From contig NZ_JAFBED010000005.1 in NCBI RefSeq assembly GCF_016908565.1, forward strand, positions 62,001 through 126,000: a stretch of 64,000 nt of DNA, given 5' to 3'. Position 1 is the first letter of the stretch. Each line of letters begins with the position of its first letter. This DNA comes from Sutcliffiella tianshenii. GTDB taxonomy: Bacteria; Bacillota; Bacilli; Bacillales; Bacillaceae_I. The position numbers and the translations under genes are program-made. Below are positions 1-7,428 of the stretch, in pieces. The notes beneath the pieces are model-generated. The model saw nothing but the letters and a program-made list of their open reading frames with translations. It was not told the DNA's origin and did not search any database.

Positions 1-1
1 C

Positions 2-904
2 TACGGATTTACCAGGGACGCCATGTATGTCACCATCGGGATGAACATACTCAATATCATTGGAAATTACCTCTTCATTTTCGGACCATTCGGAATCCCT
101 GTACTCGGAGTGGAAGGGGTTGCCCTTTCTACCGTTGTCAGCCGTGCACTCGGTCTTATCGTAATAACCGTTTTATTACTAAAAAGAATCGAAGAGCCGC
201 TTCCTTTCAAAAGGATTTTCCAATTACCGATGAGCCATTTGAAAAACCTTTTAAAAATCGGCATACCTTCAGCCGGAGAGCATCTATCCTATAATACCTC
301 CCAGATCGTCATCACCTTTTTCATTGTGATGATAGGAACGGAGGCGCTGACCACAAAGGTCTATACGCAAAGTTTGATGATGTTCATCTTCCTCTTCGGG
401 GTTGCCATCGGACAGGGGACACAGATCATGATCGGTCACCAGATTGGCGCCGGCAATATCGAGGACGCTTATAAGCGCTGCATCAAAAGCTTGCGCTTGG
501 CCATATTGATCAGCATCCTCACTGCAATTCCGATTGCAATATTCTCTGATACCCTTTTAGGATTCTTTACTTCGAATCCGGATATTATCGCACTTGGCGG
601 TACGCTGATCCTCCTAACGGTCATTTTGGAGCCCGGCCGCTCATTCAATCTCGTGGTCATCAGTTCGCTTCGTGCCGCCGGGGATGTAAAATTCCCTGTT
701 TATATAGGGATATTATCCATGTGGGGAGTTTCGGTGACTGTTTCGTATGTACTCGGCATCCATTTCGGATTGGGCCTCGTAGGTGTCTGGATTGCCATGA
801 TCATGGATGAATGGCTGAGAGGCATCATTATGCTAAGAAGATGGAAGTCAAAAGTGTGGGTAAATAAATCCTTTGTAGTATCCCAATCAAAAAATGCATC
901 CTAA
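2..904 (+). CDS. MATE-family efflux protein, C-terminal part (truncated by window start)
   Basis: An open frame enters from the left edge and ends with TAA at 902-904, giving about 300 residues of a polytopic membrane protein. The first ATG, at 23, is internal: the frame is open upstream, and the residues before it (GFTRDAM) followed by NILNIIGNYLFIFG match the conserved loop before the second half of MATE transporters. At least six hydrophobic segments follow, and the basic C-terminus (LRRWKSK) is typical. MATE proteins export cationic drugs and metabolites using Na+ or H+ gradients. By position it could be the YisQ counterpart of the B. subtilis yis region, but the N-terminal half is missing, so orthology is not certain. 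A hairpin terminator follows directly. Confidence 0.88.
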   Translation, partial: YGFTRDAMYVTIGMNILNIIGNYLFIFGPFGIPVLGVEGVALSTVVSRALGLIVITVLLLKRIEEPLPFKRIFQLPMSHLKNLLKIGIPSAGEHLSYNTSQIVITFFIVMIGTEALTTKVYTQSLMMFIFLFGVAIGQGTQIMIGHQIGAGNIEDAYKRCIKSLRLAILISILTAIPIAIFSDTLLGFFTSNPDIIALGGTLILLTVILEPGRSFNLVVISSLRAAGDVKFPVYIGILSMWGVSVTVSYVLGIHFGLGLVGVWIAMIMDEWLRGIIMLRRWKSKVWVNKSFVVSQSKNAS

Positions 905-911
905 ATGAACG

Positions 912-939
912 GCACTCCCATAAAAGGGGGTGCTTTTTT
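912..939 (+). terminator. Rho-independent terminator of the MATE gene
   Basis: The arms GCACTCCC and GGGGGTGC (one G-U pair) enclose a short A-rich loop and are followed by six T. It starts 8 nt after the MATE stop codon. Confidence 0.85.
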
Positions 940-965
940 GTCTTTGTTAGAAAACCTGACACACT

Positions 966-979
966 TGTAAACGTTTTCG
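966..979. promoter_or_regulatory. cre-like site (possible CcpA operator) upstream of glnK
   Basis: TGTAAACGTTTTCG matches the catabolite-responsive element consensus TGWAARCGYTWWCW at 13 of 14 positions; only the last base differs. It is centred about 65 bp before the predicted start of transcription. A second inverted repeat, GAATTTT-TCG-AAAATTC at 983-999, lies between it and the -35 box and is unassigned. CcpA control of glnK-amtB is an inference. Confidence 0.5.
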
Positions 980-1002
980 CCAGAATTTTTCGAAAATTCG
1001 TA

Positions 1003-1031
1003 TTGCAAAGTGAATAAATATGAAATATGAT
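1003..1031 (+). promoter_or_regulatory. Sigma-A promoter of glnK-amtB
   Basis: -35 TTGCAA (1003-1008), a 17-bp spacer and -10 TATGAT (1026-1031) place the transcription start near 1038, about 50 nt before the glnK ATG. Confidence 0.7.
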
Positions 1032-1049
1032 AATAAACATACCATATGA

Positions 1050-1066
1050 TGTTAGGAAATATAACA
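1050..1066. promoter_or_regulatory. GlnR/TnrA box in the glnK leader
   Basis: TGTTA, seven bases, then TAACA fits the TGTNA-N7-TNACA consensus of the nitrogen regulators GlnR and TnrA at every fixed position and is a perfect dyad. It lies at about +12 to +28 from the predicted start site. That position favours repression (GlnR-like) rather than the upstream activation by TnrA known for B. subtilis nrgAB. Confidence 0.75.
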
Positions 1067-1088
1067 TTAGATAAAAAGGAGAGATATT

Positions 1089-1430
1089 ATGAAAAAGGTG
1101 GAAGCAATCATTCGTCCAGAAACATTCCGCAGCCTTCGTGAACGCCTGGAAGAAGTAGGCATCAACGGTCTGACCGTTTCCGAAGTGGCTGGTTGCGGGC
1201 AGCAAAAAGGACAGCAGGGTGTCTTTCGAGGCAATACATTTGAAATTAAACTCCTCCCCAAAGTAAAAGTCGAAATGGTCGTAGAAGCGGAATTTGTAGA
1301 TGAAATAGTACAGATCATCCAGGAAACATGCAGCACCAATTCTGTAGGGGACGGGAAAATATTTATCTACCATATCGAAGATGCCATTCGCATCCGTACA
1401 GGGGAAACCGGCAAACTTGCAATACTCTAA
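1089..1430 (+). CDS. glnK: P-II nitrogen regulatory protein GlnK
   Basis: This 113-residue protein has the full P-II fold: MKKVEAIIRP at the N-terminus, the T-loop at residues 37-55 and the C-terminal GDGKIFIYHIEDAIRIRTGE signature. GlnK forms trimers that sense 2-oxoglutarate and ATP/ADP and block the AmtB channel. Tyr51, the uridylylation site of enterobacterial P-II proteins, is Phe51 here and position 46 is also Phe, so control by ligand binding alone is expected, as usual in Bacilli. The ATG has a good AAAAGGAG ribosome site. It is the first gene of a two-gene operon with amtB (24-nt gap) behind a GlnR/TnrA box. The order is the reverse of B. subtilis nrgA-nrgB. Confidence 0.96.
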   Translation: MKKVEAIIRPETFRSLRERLEEVGINGLTVSEVAGCGQQKGQQGVFRGNTFEIKLLPKVKVEMVVEAEFVDEIVQIIQETCSTNSVGDGKIFIYHIEDAIRIRTGETGKLAIL

Positions 1431-1454
1431 CAATTACAGAAAGGGATGATCACA

Positions 1455-2828
1455 TTGAAAAAGAAAATTGGTTTATTGATGACAGGCGGCTTAATCTTTG
1501 GTTCAACAGCACACGCACAAGCTCCGACAGTGGAAACATTGAATATTTCCATGGATATGGTGTGGATCATGATCGGTGCATTGCTCGTATTCTTTATGCA
1601 CGCTGGATTTGCAATGGTGGAGTCAGGATTTACTCGGTCCAAAAACTCCCTTAATATCCTGATGAAAAATTTCCTTACGATTTCCATCGGCTCTATCCTA
1701 TATTTGGCGGTTGGTTATGCATTTATGTTCGGTTCATCCTCGGGAGGCTTCATCGGGACGGAAGGATTCTTTCTTTCAGGCCGTGAAGGGGACATCGGCT
1801 TCTTCGTCTTCCAGGCAATGTTCGCAGCCACATGCGCAACCATCATCTCAGGGGCTGTGGCAGAAAGGATGAAGCTTAGCAGTTATATCCTTATCACTGT
1901 TGTAATGACCGCTTTCATCTATCCTGTTGTGGGACATTGGGTCTGGGGCGGCGGCTGGTTGTCGGAAATGGGCTTTACCGACTTTGCAGGATCCACGGTC
2001 GTACATCTGACCGGGGCGCTCGGTGCCGTTGTTGCGGTTCGATTCCTAGGTGCAAGGCTTGGCAAATATTCAAACGGCAAAGTGAATGTCATTTCAGGTC
2101 ACAATATCCCACTTGGGGCACTTGGAGTATTCATCCTTTGGTTCGGATGGTTCGGATTTAATGGCGGAAGCACGCTTGCTGCCGATCCCGAGCTTATCCC
2201 ACATGTCATCACCACCACCCTATTATCCGCTTCTGCCGGTGTACTCGCGTCCGCTTTTTATTCCAAGTTGCGTTATAAGCGTGTGGATGCTTCCCTGACA
2301 CTGAACGGAGCATTGGCAGGACTTGTAGGGATTACTGCAGGGACAGGTGATGTTTCACCGATCGGCGCCATCTTAATCGGTTTAATCGCTGGAGTGATCC
2401 TTGTGGAATCCGTTTCATTCATTGACAGAGTGCTCAAATTGGATGATCCTGTAGGGGCAATTGCGGTACATGGGGTATGCGGAATTTGGGGTACACTTGC
2501 TGTAGGATTATTCTCCACTTCAACCGGACTTTTCTATGGCGGCGGTGCAGGTCAATTGGGGATTCAGGCAATAGGGATCCTGGCGGTGATCGCATGGACA
2601 GCAGTGACCGTCACTCTCTTCCTTTTCCTTGTAACCCGTTTCTCGAGCATCCGCGTTACGAAGGAAGAGGAAATTTCAGGCTTGGATTTTGCCGAGCACG
2701 GTTCTTCGGCCTACGAACTGAGGGAATCGGTATTTTCTGATAATAGCTCTGCACCTGAATTCGGAACAGGCCTTGTCCACAGGTTGAACAATCTTGGAAC
2801 AACCAAACAGAAAGCAAAGCAAGTCTAA
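1455..2828 (+). CDS. amtB: Ammonium transporter AmtB/NrgA
   Basis: This is an Amt/Mep/Rh channel of about 457 residues with some eleven membrane segments, conducting NH4+/NH3. Family markers include NFLTISIGSILYLAVGYAFM, the pore histidines in STVVHLTGALGA and DPVGAIAVHGVCG, and SGAVAERMKLSSYI. I prefer TTG at 1455 because AGAAAGGG (1438-1445) lies 9 nt upstream; the ATG at 1446 would directly abut that ribosome site. The N-terminus (KKKIGLLMTGGLIFG...AHAQA) looks like a cleavable signal peptide, known for proteobacterial AmtB but less usual in Bacilli. A polar tail of roughly 50 residues ends the protein. It is expressed with glnK for ammonium scavenging under nitrogen limitation. A strong terminator follows. 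Confidence 0.96.
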   Translation: MKKKIGLLMTGGLIFGSTAHAQAPTVETLNISMDMVWIMIGALLVFFMHAGFAMVESGFTRSKNSLNILMKNFLTISIGSILYLAVGYAFMFGSSSGGFIGTEGFFLSGREGDIGFFVFQAMFAATCATIISGAVAERMKLSSYILITVVMTAFIYPVVGHWVWGGGWLSEMGFTDFAGSTVVHLTGALGAVVAVRFLGARLGKYSNGKVNVISGHNIPLGALGVFILWFGWFGFNGGSTLAADPELIPHVITTTLLSASAGVLASAFYSKLRYKRVDASLTLNGALAGLVGITAGTGDVSPIGAILIGLIAGVILVESVSFIDRVLKLDDPVGAIAVHGVCGIWGTLAVGLFSTSTGLFYGGGAGQLGIQAIGILAVIAWTAVTVTLFLFLVTRFSSIRVTKEEEISGLDFAEHGSSAYELRESVFSDNSSAPEFGTGLVHRLNNLGTTKQKAKQV

Positions 2829-2863
2829 TATAAACAGTCAAAGATAAACATAGAAATGACAGG

Positions 2864-2891
2864 AGCGATCCATTCGATATGGATCGCTTTT
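2864..2891 (+). terminator. Terminator of glnK-amtB
   Basis: A perfect 10-bp stem AGCGATCCAT/ATGGATCGCT with a 5-nt loop, followed by TTTT. Confidence 0.85.
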
Positions 2892-2897
2892 CATATG

Positions 2898-2938
2898 TAT
2901 ACAAAACATATACAAACATTTAACCTTAGTGTTATAAT
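2898..2938 (+). promoter_or_regulatory. Carotenoid operon promoter with tandem 11-bp repeats (CarH/LitR-like operator)
   Basis: TATACAAA occurs at 2898-2905 and again at 2909-2916, exactly 11 bp apart, with a degenerate third unit at 2920. An extended -10 (TGTTATAAT, 2930-2938) has its best -35, TATACA (2909-2914, 18-bp spacer), inside the second repeat, so a protein on the repeats would cover the -35 box. Known: MerR-type B12 photoreceptors of the CarH/LitR family bind tandem 11-bp direct repeats at the -35 of carotenoid promoters. The same unit and spacing recur at the other crt promoter (11297-11329). That this is a CarH-type site is inference; no such regulator gene lies in the window. 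Confidence 0.6.
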
Positions 2939-2959
2939 TCCACCTAGAGGTGATAAAAA

Positions 2960-3748
2960 ATGGTCAGTAAATGGGAGCGGAATGTCTTTCATTTTTTTAT
3001 TCTATGGTACATATGCGGCGTGATCTTGTTGACATTCGACCTTCTCCCCCCGTGGCTTGAGTGGGCAAATGTGGTCTTTCTTGTTACGGCAGGTTCACTC
3101 GGGGCGATATATTTCATTAAAAACTATAAAACCCTCGGATTCCTTTTTACTCTTATCGTCTTCTTTTCATCCATTGCCGCCGAGCATATCGGCGTGAAAT
3201 ATGGATTACTTTTTGGAGACTATTATTACAACTCTTATTTTGGCCCGATGCTTTTTGGCGTTCCGGTCACAATCGGGTTTGCCTGGGTCATGGTCATCGC
3301 CACTTCCCATGTGATGGCCCTTCGAATATTTCCTGATTCCCCTTTATTGTTGAAAGCAACAGTGGCAGCCCTTGCAGCGGTAGTGCTGGATTTGATCATC
3401 GATCCTGTCGCATTCATCGCGAAGGAATATTGGATCTGGAGTGGAGAGAGTTTTTACTATAACATCCCTATGTTCAATTTCTATAGCTGGTTTGGATTAT
3501 CCCTCCTCTTCCATCTTGTGCTGCTGCTATTAACTTCTCTTTCATCTTCAAAGGAGAATCGCTATTGGGAGAAGAATATGTTTCTACTATACGGCCTGAT
3601 GGTGGGCATGTTTTGTTTGATTGCTTTATCCTCACAATTATATCTGGCGTTCTTCGCCACCATCATCCCTGCCATTCTTCTTTATGCCGGAACATATAAG
3701 AACAAGGAGCTTTTTCATGATACCAGCCAAAAAAAGCAGAGCATTTGA
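2960..3748 (+). CDS. Carotenoid biosynthesis membrane protein (DUF422/CruF-like)
   Basis: This 262-residue protein has seven or more hydrophobic helices and motifs of the Caroten_synth (DUF422) family: AAEHIGVKYGLLFGDYYY, the acidic DLIIDPVAFIAKEYW stretch, and PMFNFYSWFGLS. Characterised CruF members hydrate the C1-C2 double bond of acyclic carotenoid ends. Here, first in an operon with an acyltransferase, a glycosyltransferase and a CrtP-like oxidase, it could make the 1-hydroxy group that the glycosyltransferase then uses, as in the glycosylated apolycopene pigments reported from orange Bacillus species. That role is inferred. The ATG follows AGAGGTGAT. The 3' end overlaps the next gene by 32 bp, indicating translational coupling. 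Confidence 0.82.
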   Translation: MVSKWERNVFHFFILWYICGVILLTFDLLPPWLEWANVVFLVTAGSLGAIYFIKNYKTLGFLFTLIVFFSSIAAEHIGVKYGLLFGDYYYNSYFGPMLFGVPVTIGFAWVMVIATSHVMALRIFPDSPLLLKATVAALAAVVLDLIIDPVAFIAKEYWIWSGESFYYNIPMFNFYSWFGLSLLFHLVLLLLTSLSSSKENRYWEKNMFLLYGLMVGMFCLIALSSQLYLAFFATIIPAILLYAGTYKNKELFHDTSQKKQSI

Positions 3749-4382
3749 TTATTTTTTTGATCACTTCAATAAACGCTTCCTGAAGTTCCATTTCCGGGGA
3801 GTATTTTTTTCAAAAGGGGCAGATGCAACCATCCCTGCCTCCCCTTGCTTATTCATCGTCAATCATAGTACATGGTGGGACGCGCTGGCTGTGTTCCACC
3901 TGAATCGCCATGTAATCATGCAGGAAAGCTTTGTAATGATGCACGAAAAAGGGATAAGGGAATACCCCTTCTTCCGTAAAATAGGAGCATTCTCCGTCAA
4001 CAGGGAGAATCCCAAGGATATTGTACTTTCCTTGCAGTATGCAAAAGAAAGATTAAAAGAAAACAAGACGTTATGGCTATTCCCCCAGGGAGACGAACGA
4101 CATCAGGAAATCCGGCCATTGGGATTCCTGCCAGGGGCCCTGCATATCGTAAAAAATACCAACATTCCAATCGTCCCTGTCCTCCTCTACTATTCTTTCG
4201 GGAGAGAGCGTAAGCCCGACATCCATATCAGGGTTTGCGGGCCGGTGACGGCAGATGACCTGCCGGGTACTTCATCCAAAGATAAGAATGTTGCCTTGGA
4301 GGAATTATTCACAACTCATCTTGAGCGTTTAAAACAGGACGTAATAATGGAAAATACACGCGATTTTAAAAATCTATTATAG
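3717..4382 (+). CDS. PlsC-type acyltransferase of the carotenoid cluster
   Basis: This 221-residue protein belongs to the 1-acylglycerol-3-phosphate acyltransferase superfamily. It shows the catalytic HX4D motif in NHSTWWDAL, the acceptor-binding FPQGDE region and a later IVPVLLYY strand. I take ATG 3717, inside the end of the previous gene, because AAGGAG (3704-3709) is correctly placed; an earlier in-frame start would lie within the upstream gene. In C30 carotenoid pathways the last step esterifies a glycosylated carotenoid with a fatty acid. In Staphylococcus aureus that enzyme (CrtO) is an unrelated small membrane protein, so this PlsC-like enzyme is the likely functional substitute. It may instead serve lipid synthesis, but the operon context argues against that. 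Confidence 0.82.
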   Translation: MIPAKKSRAFDYFFDHFNKRFLKFHFRGVFFSKGADATIPASPCLFIVNHSTWWDALAVFHLNRHVIMQESFVMMHEKGIREYPFFRKIGAFSVNRENPKDIVLSLQYAKERLKENKTLWLFPQGDERHQEIRPLGFLPGALHIVKNTNIPIVPVLLYYSFGRERKPDIHIRVCGPVTADDLPGTSSKDKNVALEELFTTHLERLKQDVIMENTRDFKNLL

Positions 4383-4399
4383 CGTGAAGGGAGCAAAGA

Positions 4400-5506
4400 A
4401 TGGAGCAGCTCGCAATACTATTATCAGGTTTTCTTCTCCTTTCATTGATCGGGATGATGATAAATGGACTCTTTTTCCCACGGTTCCATAAACCTATTCC
4501 GCACTATACACCACTGGTTTCCATCATGGTCCCCATGAGAGACGAAGAGAGGAATGTCGTCCCATTGATTCAGAATCTGCAAAAGCTTTCCTACCCGAAT
4601 GTAGAATTCATATTATTGGATGACCATTCCTCAGATTCGACCCTGGCGCTGGCACAGGGTCAGACTCAAAATGATAACCGCTTCCGCCTTATAGAAGGCG
4701 TTGCATTAAAAAAGGGATGGGCAGGTAAAGTTCATGCATGCCATCAATTATCAGGGCATGCATCCGGGGAATTTCTCCTTTTCCTAGATGCAGATGCAAG
4801 ATTGAAGCCGGATACCATTGAAAATATGTTGCCCTTTTTCGAAAAAGGAACAAGTCATCTAGTCACGGGCTTTCCACGATTCCCCGTTACCTCGTTGCTG
4901 AGCAAACTGCTTGTCCCCATGCAGCATTTTGTCACTTGGCTTCATCTCCCATTGCCCCTGGCCAATTATTCCGCCTACAAACAGGCTACTGCCGCACATG
5001 GGGCGTTTATGTTTTTTGAAAGGAACGCCTATCTTGCTGTTGGAGGACATAGCGCAGTAAAGGACTCAATCGTGGAAGATGTCCATCTGGCGAGAGTGAT
5101 GAAGCAACACGGTTTCACAGTGAAGCTTATCAACCCAACCGGATATGTGACATGTCATATGTACGAGACAAATGAGGAAGTGTGGTACGGCTTTTTGAAG
5201 AACATCTATATCGGAATAGGAAGATCACCTTGGATTGTGGCTGGATTAACGGTCTTCTATTCGGTTTTTTACTTCTTACCCTTGCCATTGGCATTGCTGG
5301 CCCCCATTTACGGCAATTGGCTTTTCCTTCCCTTATTGCTTGTATGGATCCAAAAGTTATATATAGACCTCCAAACGAAGCAAAAAGCCTATCTTTGTCT
5401 ACTTATGCCTTTAAGCGTACTCGCTTTTATCGTCCTTATGCACGCCTCCATGTGGAAAAGCTTGAAAAAAGAACATTACTTATGGAAGGGACGTGCATAT
5501 AAATGA
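4400..5506 (+). CDS. crtQ: Glycosyltransferase family 2, CrtQ-like
   Basis: This 368-residue GT2 enzyme has an N-terminal membrane anchor, the nucleotide-sugar fold with VSIMVPMRDEERNV, LLDDHSSDSTL and FLDADARL (DXD-type metal site), the acceptor motif SIVEDVHLARVMKQHG, and two or three C-terminal membrane helices. The layout matches CrtQ, which glucosylates 4,4'-diaponeurosporenoate during staphyloxanthin synthesis. Here the acceptor may be a carotenoid acid or a 1-hydroxy-carotenoid. It lies 17 nt after the acyltransferase gene and overlaps the next start by 4 nt (ATGA), so the operon is tightly coupled. The CrtQ type is well supported; the exact acceptor is not. Confidence 0.86.
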   Translation: MEQLAILLSGFLLLSLIGMMINGLFFPRFHKPIPHYTPLVSIMVPMRDEERNVVPLIQNLQKLSYPNVEFILLDDHSSDSTLALAQGQTQNDNRFRLIEGVALKKGWAGKVHACHQLSGHASGEFLLFLDADARLKPDTIENMLPFFEKGTSHLVTGFPRFPVTSLLSKLLVPMQHFVTWLHLPLPLANYSAYKQATAAHGAFMFFERNAYLAVGGHSAVKDSIVEDVHLARVMKQHGFTVKLINPTGYVTCHMYETNEEVWYGFLKNIYIGIGRSPWIVAGLTVFYSVFYFLPLPLALLAPIYGNWLFLPLLLVWIQKLYIDLQTKQKAYLCLLMPLSVLAFIVLMHASMWKSLKKEHYLWKGRAYK

Positions 5507-6984
5507 AGAAGATTGTTGTAATCGGGGGAGGCCTCGGCGGACTCTCCTCTGCCATTTCCCTTGCATCGCAGGGGTTTGACGTGACACTTTTGGAAAAGAA
5601 TCGGCATCTTGGGGGTAAATTGATGCCGGTAACGCTTGGGGACGCATACTTCGATTTTGGTCCGAATACCATCACCATGCCTGATGTGTTTCGGGAAGTC
5701 ATCCGGCTTAGCGGGGAGAATCCGGATGCGTATTTTGAGTTCATCAAACTGAAAACCCACACCAGAAATGTTTCATATGATGGAAAAGTGTTTGATTTCA
5801 GTTCAGATCAGGAAAAAATGAAGGAACAATTAAGTATGATAGATCCGGTTGGTGCAAAGAACTATGAAGCCTTCATTAAAGAAATCACAAGGCTCTTTCA
5901 GCTAGGCAACTCGCACTTTTTCCGTAAAAGTTTCACATCCAGCATGGATTATCTGTCACCTGGACTTGGTGCAGCCTTTACAAAGGTCCGCCCCCTGCAA
6001 TCGCTGCATCAATTTTTCAGCAGGTATTTCTCCGACCCATTTCTGTTGCAGGCTCTTGACCGTTATGCAACCTATATAGGCTCATCCCCTTATATTTCAC
6101 CTGCAACATTTGCATTGATAGCTTACTTGGAGCTCGTGGAAGGGGTGTATTACACAAAGGGCGGAAATTGGAAAATTGCTGAAGCCTTTGAAAAGGTTGC
6201 AAGAATAACAGGAGTGACGATCCGGACAGACTGCCGGGTCACTAGTATCCAAGTAAAAAACGGCAAAGCGGTTGCAGTGCTGACTGCCGATGGGGATACC
6301 TATCCATGCGATGTGGTTGTGATGAACGCCGATTTGCTTGCCGCCTATCCCGAGCTTGTAGAGGAAAAGGAACGCCCACATTTTCCGGACCGGAAGGCAG
6401 CTTCCTTTGAACCTTCCATTTCGGCCTTTGTCGCACTTGCCAGCCTGAACACAAGAAACAAGCAGCTGCTTCATCATAATGTGTTTTTTTCTTCAGACTA
6501 TAAAAAAGAGTTCAAGGAATTGTTCGAGGAAAGGAAATATCCAAAGAGCCCTACCATCTACATAAGCAATTCCTCTGTCACTGAACATGAGAAAGGTCCA
6601 AGCGGGGATAATTTGTTCATTTTGGCCAATGCACCTGCAGTAAATGGTTCAGATACCCAGGATGGTTTTTCCGAAAGCTACAAGGAGCTTATCTATGAAA
6701 CCCTGGACAAGCGGGGTGTATCAATAAACGGTCACATTTTACAGGAACAACTGATTACTCCACAGGATATTAAATCCAATTTTGGTGCATTCAAAGGATC
6801 ATTATACGGTGTTGCTTCAAACAGGAAAACGGATGCCTTCTTCCGTCCGCGCAACAAATCACGCGATGTCGCGAACCTCTACTTTGTTGGAGGCTCCACT
6901 CACCCCGGGGGTGGATCTCCGATGGTTACACTATCCGGATTGAATGTGGCAGAGGCGATTGTAAAGAGGCACGCGAAAAAATAG
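5503..6984 (+). CDS. crtP: CrtP-like carotenoid oxidase (CrtN/CrtI family FAD enzyme)
   Basis: This 493-residue phytoene-desaturase-family flavoprotein has an N-terminal Rossmann motif VIGGGLGGLSSAISLASQG and, at the C-terminus, LYFVGGSTHPGGGSPMVTLS. That last block, together with the GSLYGVASN stretch, resembles S. aureus CrtP, which oxidises the terminal methyl group of 4,4'-diaponeurosporene to aldehyde or acid, more than the desaturase CrtN. It is the last gene of the + strand carotenoid operon, overlapping crtQ by ATGA and followed at once by a strong terminator. The CrtN family is certain; assignment to oxygenation rather than desaturation is inference from the C-terminal motif and neighbours. 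Confidence 0.85.
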   Translation: MKKIVVIGGGLGGLSSAISLASQGFDVTLLEKNRHLGGKLMPVTLGDAYFDFGPNTITMPDVFREVIRLSGENPDAYFEFIKLKTHTRNVSYDGKVFDFSSDQEKMKEQLSMIDPVGAKNYEAFIKEITRLFQLGNSHFFRKSFTSSMDYLSPGLGAAFTKVRPLQSLHQFFSRYFSDPFLLQALDRYATYIGSSPYISPATFALIAYLELVEGVYYTKGGNWKIAEAFEKVARITGVTIRTDCRVTSIQVKNGKAVAVLTADGDTYPCDVVVMNADLLAAYPELVEEKERPHFPDRKAASFEPSISAFVALASLNTRNKQLLHHNVFFSSDYKKEFKELFEERKYPKSPTIYISNSSVTEHEKGPSGDNLFILANAPAVNGSDTQDGFSESYKELIYETLDKRGVSINGHILQEQLITPQDIKSNFGAFKGSLYGVASNRKTDAFFRPRNKSRDVANLYFVGGSTHPGGGSPMVTLSGLNVAEAIVKRHAKK

Positions 6985-7023
6985 GCTGAAGTCATCCCTT
7001 AGAGGAAACTTCAGCCTTTTTTT
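6984..7023 (+). terminator. Terminator of the + strand carotenoid operon
   Basis: GGCTGAAG and CTTCAGCC form a perfect 8-bp stem around a 17-nt loop, followed by seven T. The stem begins at the last base of the stop codon. Confidence 0.88.
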
Positions 7024-7274
7024 CATATCAAGTAGACAATTGAAACCGAAGCACAGAAAAGAAAGAAGAGATAGGTAATACCCGTCCCCTTACGAACGGC
7101 TTTCTCTTTTTTCTGCAAGATGACATCGATCAGGTAGAATAGGATAAAATGAATCACCATCAGCAAGCCAAAACTGACCAATAGGGACATCTCATAATAA
7201 TACTTATCTACTAGATTCACCACTAATAATGCAAGGACAGAAGATGAAAGATATAAAAGTGTTTTGAGCTTCAT
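7023..7274 (-). CDS. Small three-helix membrane protein between the two crt operons
   Basis: This protein of about 83 residues has three hydrophobic segments (TLLYLSSSVLALLVVNLV, SLLVSFGLLMVIHFILFYLI, GITYLFFLFCASVSIVYLI) separated by a short charged loop, QKKEKAVRKG. I do not recognise a family. The ATG at 7274 is preceded by GGGGTGG at 5 nt; an in-frame GTG at 7283 is an alternative. It sits downstream of crtM on the same strand but behind a hairpin (7378-7420), so it may have its own promoter. It could be a structural or stabilising partner of membrane carotenoid enzymes, but nothing in the sequence proves a link. Confidence 0.6.
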   Translation of the reverse strand: MKLKTLLYLSSSVLALLVVNLVDKYYYEMSLLVSFGLLMVIHFILFYLIDVILQKKEKAVRKGTGITYLFFLFCASVSIVYLI

Positions 7275-7377
7275 TTTATCCACCCCACCTTACCCAGCCA
7301 TTTTACCTAATCATACCATAATTTTCTATAAAATAGGTGTTATGCTTCACCTTTTCTACAACGAAATATGCAATAAA

Positions 7378-7420
7378 AATGACCTACTCGCTCCAATTGC
7401 CAAGGAGTGGTCAGGTCATT
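7378..7420 (-). terminator. Hairpin terminator after crtM
   Basis: AATGACCT and AGGTCATT form the outer stem, and CTCC/GGAG pair inside. On the minus strand the stem is followed by TTTTATTG. Confidence 0.7.
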
Positions 7421-7428
7421 GTTTGCTT

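Noticed and set aside
828-1433. 201-codon open frame on the minus strand.
   Set aside because: It lies fully antisense to glnK and crosses the glnK promoter and a terminator; its residue pattern resembles no protein and glnK is certain.
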